Source: Corynebacterium maris DSM 45190
GTDB taxonomy: Bacteria; Actinomycetota; Actinomycetes; Mycobacteriales; Mycobacteriaceae
Assembly: GCF_000442645.1 (NCBI RefSeq)
Contig: NC_021915.1
Span: 1,798,001-1,862,000, forward strand
Direction of reading: 5' to 3'
DNA: 64,000 bases
Below, piece after piece: positions 40,919-49,514 of this stretch. The position numbers and the translations under genes were made by a program. Numbering within the stretch: the stretch's first letter is position 1; each line of letters starts with the position of its first letter. The notes beneath the pieces were generated by a model. The model did no database searches. It was given only the letters and a program-made list of their open reading frames with translations, and was not told the origin of the DNA.

Positions 40919-42346
40919 GTGATCGCCGCTCACGGAGCAACTCTGACCGTGTCCGACACGGCCGTGACCATCCACCGGTCCGGCCTGTCGGCCGCCCTAC
41001 GCGGACACGCCGTCGAGGGCGAGGACGTCACCGCCGGCGCGGTCGAGTCCGTGGAGGTGGCCGACATCACCGGCGTCACCACCCAGTCCCCCACCCGCTA
41101 CGAGCCTGGCTGGGTGGAGTTGTCCGGGGCGGGGGTCCGGGTGCGGTTTTCCCCCCACCAGGAGGAGAGCCTCCGACGCTTCGTCACCGACGTCGAAGCC
41201 GCGCTGCGCGGCGACGACCCCGCAGAGTCGGGCATCCCGGGCCTGAACTTCGTCGCGCTCGACGTGGAGACCGCCAACTCGGACTTCGGCTCGATCTGCC
41301 AGGTCGGCGTGGTCCGCTACATCGACGGCGTCGAGGCTGACTCCGCGTCCTGGCTGTGCCGCCCGCCGGCCGGCCTGGACGATTTCTCCCCCGCCAACAT
41401 CAACGTCCACGGCATCACCGCCGACGACGTCGCGGGACGCCCCCGCATCGGTGAAATCATGGCGGAGGTCGTGGATTTCCTGGACGGGCTGCCGTTCGTC
41501 GCCCACAACGCCCAGTTCGACGCCACCGCGCTGCGCCGCGCCGCCGTCGCTTCCGAGGTCACCATCGCCCCCGCGGACTTCGGCTGTTCGTTGACGTTGG
41601 CGCGACACAGCAAGCTGGCGGTGGCCAACAACAAGCTGCCCACCGTCGCCGAGCACTTCGGGGTGGACCTGACCTCCCACCACGACGCGTTGGCCGACGC
41701 CCGCGCCTGCGGCGAGATCACCGTCGCCCTGGCCCGCACGCACGGTTTTTCCGGCACGCTGATGGAATTTCTGCACTCCTGCGGTTTCACCCTCGGCGAG
41801 ATCACCGCCGAGAAAGTCATCCCGGTGCTCCGCGACCGCTCCGGCGCCGCCCGTAGCCTCCAGGCCGCGGGGGCGAGCTCCGCGACGGTGGTCGGCGGAG
41901 CCGGGACCGACTTCCGGGACACGGACCGCACGAAGGCCGCGGCCGACGAGGTCACAGTGACGGAAGAGCAGGTCAGCACCGAGTCCGGGGGCGGGCGTCG
42001 CCGCGGCCCGGCGCCGTGGCAGTCGGTCGCGACTCCGGACGAGATCCCCGAGCCGAACGCCGCCGCCGACCCTGATCATCCACTGCACGGCCAGAACGTC
42101 ACCCTGACCGGCGATTTCGACCCCTATGACAAGGGACGTCTCTGGGCGGGCATCGCCGAGCACGGCGGCCAGGTGGGCAAGAACGTGACGAAGAAGACGA
42201 CGGTCCTGGTCACCGGCACGTGGGCGACAAAAACAAGCAAGGAAAAGCGCGCCGAGGAACTCAACGACAAGGGCCAGGGGATCCAGATCTGGCCCGCCGA
42301 GAAGCTCTACGACGCGTTGGGGCTCAACGAACAGCCCCCGTTCTAA
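40919..42346 (+). CDS. DnaQ-like DEDDh exonuclease with BRCT domain
   Basis: Three parts are visible in 475 residues. Residues 1-100 form a beta-rich domain like a PH/DUF4429 module (ATLTVSDTAVTIHRSG, WVELSGAGVRVRFSP). Residues about 110-275 form a 3'-5' exonuclease of DEDDh type, with Asp115/Glu117 in VALDVETAN, Asp201 in HNAQFD and His255/Asp260 in HHDALADA. Residues about 390-475 form a BRCT domain (LHGQNVTLTGDF, HGGQVGKNVTKKTTVLV). This suggests DNA repair or proofreading with a partner-binding BRCT. GTG 40919 has GAGG upstream. The 3' end overlaps the convergent PucR gene by 4 nt. Confidence 0.85.
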   Translation: MIAAHGATLTVSDTAVTIHRSGLSAALRGHAVEGEDVTAGAVESVEVADITGVTTQSPTRYEPGWVELSGAGVRVRFSPHQEESLRRFVTDVEAALRGDDPAESGIPGLNFVALDVETANSDFGSICQVGVVRYIDGVEADSASWLCRPPAGLDDFSPANINVHGITADDVAGRPRIGEIMAEVVDFLDGLPFVAHNAQFDATALRRAAVASEVTIAPADFGCSLTLARHSKLAVANNKLPTVAEHFGVDLTSHHDALADARACGEITVALARTHGFSGTLMEFLHSCGFTLGEITAEKVIPVLRDRSGAARSLQAAGASSATVVGGAGTDFRDTDRTKAAADEVTVTEEQVSTESGGGRRRGPAPWQSVATPDEIPEPNAAADPDHPLHGQNVTLTGDFDPYDKGRLWAGIAEHGGQVGKNVTKKTTVLVTGTWATKTSKEKRAEELNDKGQGIQIWPAEKLYDALGLNEQPPF

Positions 42347-43506
42347 GCCAGCCCGAGCACCCGCAGGTGCCGCAGCCAACTGACCTCGATCAAGGTGTCG
42401 GCTTCCGAGAGCCGGGAGCCGGTGACCTGCTCGAAGCGCTGCAGCCGGTGACGCAGGGTGTTTTCGTGCACGAATAATTCCGCCGCCGCCTTGCGCAGGA
42501 CGCGACGGTGATCGATGAACACCGACACCGATTCCATGAGCACCTCTCCGAACTCGCCCTCCTCCTCGAGGGGAGCGGTGTATTTGGCTGCGACCAGCTC
42601 CGCCATGGCGGCGGAACCGCGGACGGCGATGCGCCAGCTGAGCGCGCCCACGTCCCACCACCCCGCCACATCCGGCGGCATCGCCTGGAAGGCCGCCTCC
42701 GCCGAGCGACAAGACTCGCGGGCGTCGGCAAGCATGCGGGCGGGCCCGGCCGCCACCGGGTGCTCCGCGAGCGACTCCCTGACCCCGGGGGGCTTCTCTG
42801 CGACCAGCGCGACGGCCACATCGCCCAGGTCCGCGGCGACCGCCCTGGCCTGCGGCAGCGAACAGGACTTCTCCACCAACTCCACCCACCGGGGCTTTGC
42901 CTCCGTGGAGGTGATCAGCACCCGGTAGGCGGCGACCGGCGACAGCCCCAGCCCGACGGCGCGGAGCCGCCACGTCTCCGCATCCTGGGTCCCGGCGCGC
43001 AAGGCGCGCAGCAACTCCACTTTTTCGATCTGGCGGCGCACCTCCTCCGTGACGGCCGACGTGCAGTAAGCGCGTACCGCCCGGTCGATGAACCAGTCGC
43101 CGAGCCGCCACAGCAGCGTGGAGCCGAGCAGCGTGTCGCGGGTCTTAAGGTCCGAGTCCATCGCCAATTGGACGAAACGGTCGTGCACGACCGTGAGGGT
43201 GAGGCGGTAAGCCCGGATGATGGATTCGATCGCCAACCCCTGGGAAATGCGTTTGCGGGTGATGCGCTGCGGTTCGGTGGCGTCGTCGGGGTTCCGGATT
43301 TTGCGGTGAGTGAGGCAATCGACCCCGCGCCGGGTGTTGGTCAGAGCGGAGAGGCGTAAGTCGTCCGGGGCGATGTTCGCGTATTCCGGCACTTCCGCGA
43401 ACACCCTGTTCATGGCCTCTTCTGAGAGATCGTGGGCTTCTTCCTCCAGCAGTCTGGCGAGGTCGGTCAGGGTCGTGTCAGAGGTGGCGGACGTGAGTTT
43501 TTCCAT
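42343..43506 (-). CDS. PucR/CdaR-type transcriptional regulator
   Basis: The 387-residue regulator has a long alpha-helical sensory region and a C-terminal PucR-type helix-turn-helix (AAAELFVHENTLRHRLQRFEQVTG). The start is taken as ATG 43506, which has GGAG 9 nt upstream; a TTG at 43521 in the same frame is less likely. It is divergent from the MHS transporter gene, a standard arrangement in which such regulators activate the transporter in response to its substrate. The substrate is not evident. Confidence 0.88.
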   Translation of the reverse strand: MEKLTSATSDTTLTDLARLLEEEAHDLSEEAMNRVFAEVPEYANIAPDDLRLSALTNTRRGVDCLTHRKIRNPDDATEPQRITRKRISQGLAIESIIRAYRLTLTVVHDRFVQLAMDSDLKTRDTLLGSTLLWRLGDWFIDRAVRAYCTSAVTEEVRRQIEKVELLRALRAGTQDAETWRLRAVGLGLSPVAAYRVLITSTEAKPRWVELVEKSCSLPQARAVAADLGDVAVALVAEKPPGVRESLAEHPVAAGPARMLADARESCRSAEAAFQAMPPDVAGWWDVGALSWRIAVRGSAAMAELVAAKYTAPLEEEGEFGEVLMESVSVFIDHRRVLRKAAAELFVHENTLRHRLQRFEQVTGSRLSEADTLIEVSWLRHLRVLGLA

Positions 43507-43557
43507 TGTGGGTTTCTCCAATTGGGCGGTCGTGAACTCATGGTATTACACATTGTT

Positions 43558-43573
43558 TGTGGTGTAGGTCACG
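43558..43573. promoter_or_regulatory. Candidate GlxR/CRP-type binding site
   Basis: TGTGGTGTAGGTCACG fits the corynebacterial GlxR form TGTGA-NN-TA-NN-TCACA at 8 of 10 outer positions and keeps the central TA. It lies in the 162-bp gap between the divergent PucR regulator and MHS transporter genes. It also overlaps a TACAC-N10-GTGTA inverted repeat (43547-43566) that could bind the PucR protein. Confidence 0.5.
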
Positions 43574-43668
43574 TTGCAGACTTCTCGTATCCAAAACGCA
43601 CTGCGGGCCACGGTCCCTGGTGATGAGGAAGTCACGCACCCACCCCGTTCGAGCAAAAGGAAGCCTTC

Positions 43669-45084
43669 ATGACCGTCACCAAGTCCTCTCCTCCAGCCGG
43701 GATCAGCGCCCGCGGGCGTCGTAAAGCATTCGTCGGCGCCACCTCCGGACACCTCATCGAGTGGTACGACTACGGAATCTACGGCTTCCTCGCCGTGTAC
43801 ATGGGCCAGGCTTTCTTCTCCTCGGCCTCCCCGACCGTCGCGCTGATCAGCAGCTTCGCCACCTTCGCCCTCAGCTTCTTCGTCCGGCCGCTGGGCGGGC
43901 TGGTTTTCGGCCCGCTGGGGGATCGCATCGGCCGCCAGCGCACCATGGCCTTGGTCATGTTCCTCATGGCCGGCTCCACTTTCACCATCGGCCTGCTTCC
44001 GACGTACGAGACGGTCGGCTTCCTCGCGCCGGCCCTGCTGATCTTCGCCCGCTGCGTGCAGGGGCTGTCCGCCGGCGGTGAAATCGGCACCGTGACCACC
44101 TTCATCGCCGAGTACGCCGGTCCGAAGCGCCGCGGCTTTTCCACCAGCCTGCTGATGATGACCGCGGTCCTGGGCCTGATGGTCGGCAGCATCGTCGCCA
44201 ACGGCATGACCGCCGTCTTCGGCACCGAATTCATGCAGGAGTGGGGATGGCGCATCCCGTTCCTGATCGCCGGCCCGCTCGGGCTGATCGCCGCCTACAT
44301 CCGCTCCAAGCTCGAGGACAGCCCCGAGTTCAAGGCGCTGGCGCACTCCGGCCACACGGAGAAGCAGCCGCTCAAGGCCTTGATGTCCTGGAAGCGGTCG
44401 CTGCTGCTGGTCGCCGGCTGCATCACCCTGCTGGCTTCCCTGTTTTACATGGTCTTGACCTACGTCTCGACCTATCTGACCACCATCCTCGGATTCGACA
44501 ACACGACCCGCTTCTGGTTCGTCATGATCGCCGCCGGCACCGCCGCCGTGCTCATGCCGCTGGGCGGAATGTTCACTGACCGTTTCGGCCGCAAGAACTT
44601 CCTCATCGCCACCTCCATCATGGCGATCGTTTCCTTCGCCTGGTTCTTCTTCAGCGCCCCGGGCGCCACCCCGGCCGAGTTCTTCTGGCCGCTGATGGCC
44701 TGCGCGGCCAGCCTGGGCCTGTACGCCTCCACCCCGTACGCGGTGATGAGCGACCTCTTCCCGACCAACGTTCGCGCCAGCGGCATTTCCCTGGCCTACA
44801 ACATTCCGATCGCCGTCTTCGGCGGCTCTGCCCCACTGATCGCCTCCGCCCTGATCTCGGGCACCGGCAACATCAGCTCCCCGGCCTGGTTCTTCATCAC
44901 CACCGCCGTCATCAGCCTGATCGCGGTCTGCATCATCTCGCCCCGCGACTACCAGCGGGTGGAGGAGGCCAACCTGGAGCTCAAGCAGAAGATCGCCGAC
45001 TCCCAGGACACTCCGGCCGACGCACAGTCCGCGTTCGCCGCGACCGAGCAGAAGCAGCCGGTGGTTCGCCAGCGCATCGGCTAA
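43669..45084 (+). CDS. MHS-family MFS transporter
   Basis: This 471-residue metabolite:H+ symporter has about 12 membrane segments. The MHS hallmarks are visible: IEWYDYGIYGFLA at the first segment, RPLGGLVFGPLGDRIGRQRTM in the first cytosolic loop, and FTDRFGRKNFLIATS in the second half. Family members import citrate, proline-betaine, shikimate, ketoglutarate or aromatic acids; the substrate here is not clear. A polar tail with KQKIADSQDTPADAQ follows the last helix. It is divergent from the PucR gene and ends at a strong terminator. Confidence 0.9.
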   Translation: MTVTKSSPPAGISARGRRKAFVGATSGHLIEWYDYGIYGFLAVYMGQAFFSSASPTVALISSFATFALSFFVRPLGGLVFGPLGDRIGRQRTMALVMFLMAGSTFTIGLLPTYETVGFLAPALLIFARCVQGLSAGGEIGTVTTFIAEYAGPKRRGFSTSLLMMTAVLGLMVGSIVANGMTAVFGTEFMQEWGWRIPFLIAGPLGLIAAYIRSKLEDSPEFKALAHSGHTEKQPLKALMSWKRSLLLVAGCITLLASLFYMVLTYVSTYLTTILGFDNTTRFWFVMIAAGTAAVLMPLGGMFTDRFGRKNFLIATSIMAIVSFAWFFFSAPGATPAEFFWPLMACAASLGLYASTPYAVMSDLFPTNVRASGISLAYNIPIAVFGGSAPLIASALISGTGNISSPAWFFITTAVISLIAVCIISPRDYQRVEEANLELKQKIADSQDTPADAQSAFAATEQKQPVVRQRIG

Positions 45085-45111
45085 CCGCACGGCTACACGT
45101 GACGACGCGAC

Positions 45112-45152
45112 CCACAGGGCGCGGAGGTGAACCTCACCTCCGCGCCCCGTGG
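45112..45152 (+). terminator. Rho-independent terminator of the MHS transporter gene
   Basis: GGGCGCGGAGGTGA (45117-45130) pairs perfectly with TCACCTCCGCGCCC (45134-45147) around a 3-base loop. CCAC/GTGG can extend the stem past a mismatch, and TCTGTCTTT follows. It lies 27 bp after the transporter stop. Confidence 0.85.
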
Positions 45153-45246
45153 TCTGTCTTTAGGGGTCTGCGGAACCGGACGACGGCGCCGCGCAGTCTA
45201 AGGAAGTGAGACCGCATCGACACCGTCGAGGAAGGACCCGCCCCGC

Positions 45247-45792
45247 ATGATCGCCACGCTGACCGCCCCACCCCGTCCCGCTGACCCGCCGCTTCCTGTG
45301 CTGTTGCCCGCCGTGCGTCGGCGAGAACACCTGAACCGTCCCGGGCGCACCGCCGCCATCGCCCTGTCGGGCACGTTGACCGCCGTCGTGGAGGTGGACG
45401 GCCACGCGCAGAGCGAAGACGCCCTGGCCCGGCGCGGCCTACGCATCAGGCAGGCGTGGGACGAGTCCGCCCACCAGCTGATCGCCGCCGCGCAGACCCT
45501 CCACGGCACCCGCTTCTGGACCCGCCCTGTCCAGGGCGGCGGACTACAGATCCGCACGGATGCGGCGCCCGCCTCCGCCTGGCTGGCACACCCGCACCCC
45601 TTCCGCCTGCTCAACGAACATCTCAGCGCCCTGCTGGCCACCCCGCAGCCGGTGTATCTCCTCCCGGACAGCCACACCCTGCTCGCTTTCCCCGATCTCC
45701 CTTCGCCGCCTGCCTCATCCGCCGGCCGAGAATCCTGGCTGTCACCGCGTCCCCTTGTCTGGCAGCGGGGATTTCCTGCCGAATCCCATTAG
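45247..45792 (+). CDS. Hypothetical protein, 181 residues
   Basis: I do not recognise a family. The protein is soluble, Pro/Ala/Leu-rich and basic at the start (PAVRRREHLNRPGR), with no signal peptide or membrane helix. A central helix-rich block (RQAWDESAHQLIAAAQTL) is followed by GTRFWTRPVQGGGLQIRTD and PHPFRLLNEHLSALL. GAGGAAGGA lies some 11-13 nt before ATG. It stands alone between the MHS terminator and treY. Codon composition matches its neighbours, so it is probably real. Confidence 0.6.
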   Translation: MIATLTAPPRPADPPLPVLLPAVRRREHLNRPGRTAAIALSGTLTAVVEVDGHAQSEDALARRGLRIRQAWDESAHQLIAAAQTLHGTRFWTRPVQGGGLQIRTDAAPASAWLAHPHPFRLLNEHLSALLATPQPVYLLPDSHTLLAFPDLPSPPASSAGRESWLSPRPLVWQRGFPAESH

Positions 45793-45897
45793 AAAAGATA
45801 AATATTTACTGGTGGTCGCCTTTTATCGGCCCCCAAAACGCCAAATTCAATAGGGTGGGGTGGAAAAGTGCTCGTCGACCCACTCGGAGGATTCTTT

Positions 45898-48423
45898 ATG
45901 CGTCGCCCCATCACCGCCACCTACCGCCTGCAACTCCGCGGCCCCAAGGCGGACCCCGGTGGCCGGTCCTTCGGCTTCGACAAAGCCGCCGAACTGGTTC
46001 CCTACTTGCGCGACCTCGGCGTCAGCCACCTGTACCTCTCGCCCATCCTGACGGCGATCCCCGACTCCAACCACGGCTACGACGTCATCGATCCCACCGA
46101 AGTCAACCCGGAACTCGGCGGCATCGACGGCTTCCGCGCCCTGGCCGCCGCCGCCCACGAAGCCGGTCTCGGCTTGGTCGTCGACATCGTCCCCAACCAC
46201 ATGAGCGTCGCCGTGCCCAAACTCAACAAGTGGTGGTGGGACGTCCTGAAAAACGGGCAGGAGTCGGAGTACGAAAATTACTTCGACATCGACTGGCACG
46301 AGGACAACGGCGCGGGCGGAAAACTCGGCATCCCCGTCTTCGGCGAACCCGACGACGAGGACAAACTCGAACTGCTCCACGACGAAGACGTCGACGAAAC
46401 GGTCATCGCCTACTACGACAACTACTACCCTGTGGCCGACGGCACCTGCGACGGGGTCGACGACGACCCCGTCGAGGTCTACCGCAAACAAAGCTACAAG
46501 CTCATGTACTGGCGCGACGGCGTCATCTCCTACCGCCGCTTCTTCTCCGTCAACGAACTCGCCGGCGTCCGTCAGGAAGATCCCCTCGTGTTCGAGCACA
46601 CCCACCGGGTGCTGCGCCAACTGATCGCCGAAGACCTCATCGACGGCGTCCGCGTCGACCACCCGGACGGGTTGTCCGACCCCTTTGAATACCTCAACCG
46701 GCTGCGCAACCTCGTCGGCCCCGACCGCTGGCTGCTCGTCGAGAAGATCCTCGGAGAAACCGAGCCGCTGGACCCGCGCCTGGCGGTCGACGGCACCACC
46801 GGCTACGACGCGCTGCGTGAACTCGACGGCGTGTTCATCAACCGCGGCGCCGAAGACACCATGAGCATGCTTTCTTTGCAGCTGACCGGCTCCACCTGGG
46901 ACCACACCACCGTCGACGCCGCGGAACAACAACTCAAACGCCAAGTCGCCGCCACCGAACTCGACGCCGAAGTCCGCCGCCTCGCCCGCGCCATCCGCCG
47001 CGACAACTTCTCCACCGCCGGTCGCTTCGTGACCGAGGAGCAACTCAAGCTCACCATCGTCGAACTCGTCGCCGCCATCCCCGTCTACCGCGCCGACTAC
47101 ATCTCCTTGTCGCGGGTGACCGCCTCCGTCATCGCCGAGATGGGCAGGCGCTTTCCCTCCCGCAGCGACGCCCTCGACCTGATCTCCGCGGCGTTGCTGG
47201 CCAACGGCGAGGCCAAAGTCCGCTTCGCCCAGGTGTGCGGCGCCGTCATGGCCAAGGGCGTCGAGGACACCACCTTCTACCGTGCCACCCGTCTGGTGGC
47301 GCTCCAGGAGGTCGGCGGCGCTCCGGGCAGCTTCGGCGTCTCCGCCGCGGAATTCCACTTGTTGCAGCAGGAGCGCGCCAACCTGTGGCCGCAGGCGATG
47401 ACGACTCTGTCCACCCACGACGCGAAGCGGTCCGAGGACGTCCGCGCCCGCATCATCGAGCTCACGGAGGCGCCGCAGGACTTCGCGGAGCTGGTGCGCC
47501 GGGTCATCGCCCAGGTGCCGGCCCCGGACTCCGCGACCGGGCTCTTCCTCTTTCAGAACATCATCGGCGTGTGGCCCGTCGACGGGCAGGTGTCCGACGC
47601 CCTGCGTCAGCGCATCCACGACTACGCCATCAAGGCCGTGCGCGAAGCCAGCCTGCGCACCACCTGGTTCGATCCGGACGACGCATTCGAACGTTCCGTG
47701 ATCGACTGGATCGACGCGTTGATCGACGGGCCGGTGGCCTCCATGATCACTTCCTTCATTCAGCCGCTGCATCGCGGCGCGTTGACCGTGTCTTTGGGCC
47801 GCAAGATGCTGCAGCTGATCGGCCCCGGCGTGCCGGACACGTACCAGGGGCAGGAGTTTTTCGATGACTCCCTGGTTGACCCGGACAACCGCCGTTTCGT
47901 CGACTACACCGCCCGCAGTCAGTCGCTGGAGCAACTGTGCGAGGGGGTGGACTGGCAGGCGGAGGCCGACGCCGCCCGCGCCGCGGCCGAAGAAGCCGGG
48001 GAATCAGCCTTGGAGCAGCGCCCCTACCTGCACATTGAAGCGAATCCGGACCGGGTGAAGCAGCACGTGGTGCACGAGGCGCTGAAGACGCGCAGGTTAC
48101 TCAGCGGGCTGTTCATCGACGGCACCCACCAGGCCGTGTCCGCCGAGGGCCCCTCGGACCGTTACCTGATCGGCTTGGCCCGTGGTTTCGCGGATTCCCC
48201 CAGCACCGACGGACTTGCGGTCATCGCCTTGGCGACGCGCCGTCCGCTCAAGTTGGCCGGCCGTGGCGGGTGGCTGGACACCACGCTGACCCTGCCGGAG
48301 GGCACCTGGACCGACCGGTTGACCGGCCAGAGCTTCGAGGGCACCGTCCCGGTCGCTGAGGTGTTCAATCTCTTCCCCACTGCTTTGCTGGTCTCTGACC
48401 GGATTGAGGCGTCCTACGTCTAA
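45898..48423 (+). CDS. treY: Maltooligosyltrehalose synthase TreY
   Basis: TreY converts the reducing-end alpha-1,4 bond of a maltodextrin to the alpha,alpha-1,1 bond of trehalose. The 841-residue GH13 enzyme starts RRPITATYRLQLRG. It has SHLYLSPILTAIPDSNHGYDV, VVDIVPNHMSV, DGVRVDHPDGLSDP (nucleophile Asp), LVEKILGETEPL (acid/base Glu) and TTLSTHDAKRSEDVRARI (third Asp). ATG 45898 has GGAGGA 5-6 nt upstream; the in-frame start at 45868 would put that element inside the gene. Its partner treZ lies about 7.4 kb downstream on the same strand. Confidence 0.97.
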   Translation: MRRPITATYRLQLRGPKADPGGRSFGFDKAAELVPYLRDLGVSHLYLSPILTAIPDSNHGYDVIDPTEVNPELGGIDGFRALAAAAHEAGLGLVVDIVPNHMSVAVPKLNKWWWDVLKNGQESEYENYFDIDWHEDNGAGGKLGIPVFGEPDDEDKLELLHDEDVDETVIAYYDNYYPVADGTCDGVDDDPVEVYRKQSYKLMYWRDGVISYRRFFSVNELAGVRQEDPLVFEHTHRVLRQLIAEDLIDGVRVDHPDGLSDPFEYLNRLRNLVGPDRWLLVEKILGETEPLDPRLAVDGTTGYDALRELDGVFINRGAEDTMSMLSLQLTGSTWDHTTVDAAEQQLKRQVAATELDAEVRRLARAIRRDNFSTAGRFVTEEQLKLTIVELVAAIPVYRADYISLSRVTASVIAEMGRRFPSRSDALDLISAALLANGEAKVRFAQVCGAVMAKGVEDTTFYRATRLVALQEVGGAPGSFGVSAAEFHLLQQERANLWPQAMTTLSTHDAKRSEDVRARIIELTEAPQDFAELVRRVIAQVPAPDSATGLFLFQNIIGVWPVDGQVSDALRQRIHDYAIKAVREASLRTTWFDPDDAFERSVIDWIDALIDGPVASMITSFIQPLHRGALTVSLGRKMLQLIGPGVPDTYQGQEFFDDSLVDPDNRRFVDYTARSQSLEQLCEGVDWQAEADAARAAAEEAGESALEQRPYLHIEANPDRVKQHVVHEALKTRRLLSGLFIDGTHQAVSAEGPSDRYLIGLARGFADSPSTDGLAVIALATRRPLKLAGRGGWLDTTLTLPEGTWTDRLTGQSFEGTVPVAEVFNLFPTALLVSDRIEASYV

Positions 48424-48451
48424 CCCCCCGGTGAGGGTAAATTGAGGGGCG

Positions 48452-49486
48452 ATGCCCGAACCAACCTCTGACGCCACCCAGTCCATCAGTCTGCTGGGCA
48501 GCCGCTACCACGAGTGGTTGCGCGCCCATCCGACTGCCGCGCAAGATTTCGCCGACGCCATCGAGGACCTCCTCTCCGACGCCGGCGTCACTTTCGACCG
48601 CGTCTCCGCCCGGGCCAAGTCATGGCGCTCATTGAAGGCCAAGGCCCGCAAAAAGCGGTCCGACGGCTCCCTGGTGTACCCGAACCCGCTGGCCGACATC
48701 CACGACATCATCGGCGTGCGGGTCACCGTGTTCCACTCCACCGAGATTCCGGTGACGCTGGACGCCTTAGGGGAGTCTTTCTCTGTTCTGCGCAGTGTGG
48801 ACAAGGCCGCGGAAACCCGCATCGCCGGCGGCTTCGGGTATGGCTCGCACCACCTGGTGCTGGAAGTCACAGACGATTTCGAGGACCTGGCCGAATACGC
48901 GGGCCTGCACTTCGAGGTGCAGGTGCGCACCGTGCTGCAGCACGCGTGGGCCGAGTTCGAGCACGACATCCGCTACAAGCGCGGCTCTACGCCGCTGGAT
49001 CCGCAGGTCGACCGCGCCTTCACCTTGGCTGCGGGGTTGATTGAGCTGGCGGACCAGCAATTCGACCAGATCGCCGCGTTGAAAAGCCCCAAAGGCAGCG
49101 GCGACGGCCCCGGGGACGTGACGCTGTCGGCGGAGACCCTGCCCGGCATCCTGGCGGTGTTGGTGGGCAACCGGTTCCCGCCGTCACGCTCCGAGCACTA
49201 CCCGTGGCTGGAGGAGCTGCTGACCGCCAACGGCGTCACGACGGTGGCGCAGTTGACGGAGCTGCTCGACGACGACGACATCGCCGCGTTGAACAAGGCG
49301 TTGACCTACCGTTTCCGCCCCGGTCAGGTCAGGCTCATCGACGATCTCCTGCTGCGCCGCTTCGGTGAGCTGCACGTGGAGCGCACCGGTGACACCGGCA
49401 CCCGCGCAGGACAGCGGCCGCGGCGGTTGGCGGCGCGGCTGAAGGCGCTGCGCCAGGCGGGGGTCATGCCGGAGGTCGGGGAATAA
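48452..49486 (+). CDS. RelA/SpoT-domain alarmone synthetase (synthetase only)
   Basis: The N-terminal part (residues about 30-200) is a RelA/SpoT nucleotidyltransferase: RAKSWRSLKAKARKK, DIHDIIGVRVTVF, GYGSHHLVLEV and FEVQVRTVLQHAWAEFEHDIRYK. This would transfer pyrophosphate from ATP to GTP or GDP. There is no HD hydrolase domain, and the TGS/ACT regulatory parts are missing, as in small alarmone synthetases. However, the 344-residue protein has a C-terminal extension of some 140 residues with ELLDDDDIAALNKAL and a basic end. A similar gene follows treY in C. glutamicum. A TAAATT box lies 8 nt before the ATG. Confidence 0.85.
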   Translation: MPEPTSDATQSISLLGSRYHEWLRAHPTAAQDFADAIEDLLSDAGVTFDRVSARAKSWRSLKAKARKKRSDGSLVYPNPLADIHDIIGVRVTVFHSTEIPVTLDALGESFSVLRSVDKAAETRIAGGFGYGSHHLVLEVTDDFEDLAEYAGLHFEVQVRTVLQHAWAEFEHDIRYKRGSTPLDPQVDRAFTLAAGLIELADQQFDQIAALKSPKGSGDGPGDVTLSAETLPGILAVLVGNRFPPSRSEHYPWLEELLTANGVTTVAQLTELLDDDDIAALNKALTYRFRPGQVRLIDDLLLRRFGELHVERTGDTGTRAGQRPRRLAARLKALRQAGVMPEVGE

Positions 49487-49514
49487 AACGGCGCCCGGGC
49501 GCGCTGTTGTTGAT

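Noticed and set aside
40997..43111. 704-residue minus-strand open frame spanning the exonuclease and PucR genes
   Set aside because: It crosses two supported genes, one of them in a different frame of the same strand, and has no domain similarity.
45847..47934. 695-residue minus-strand open frame opposite treY
   Set aside because: Antisense shadow of treY; no motif and no plausible start region.
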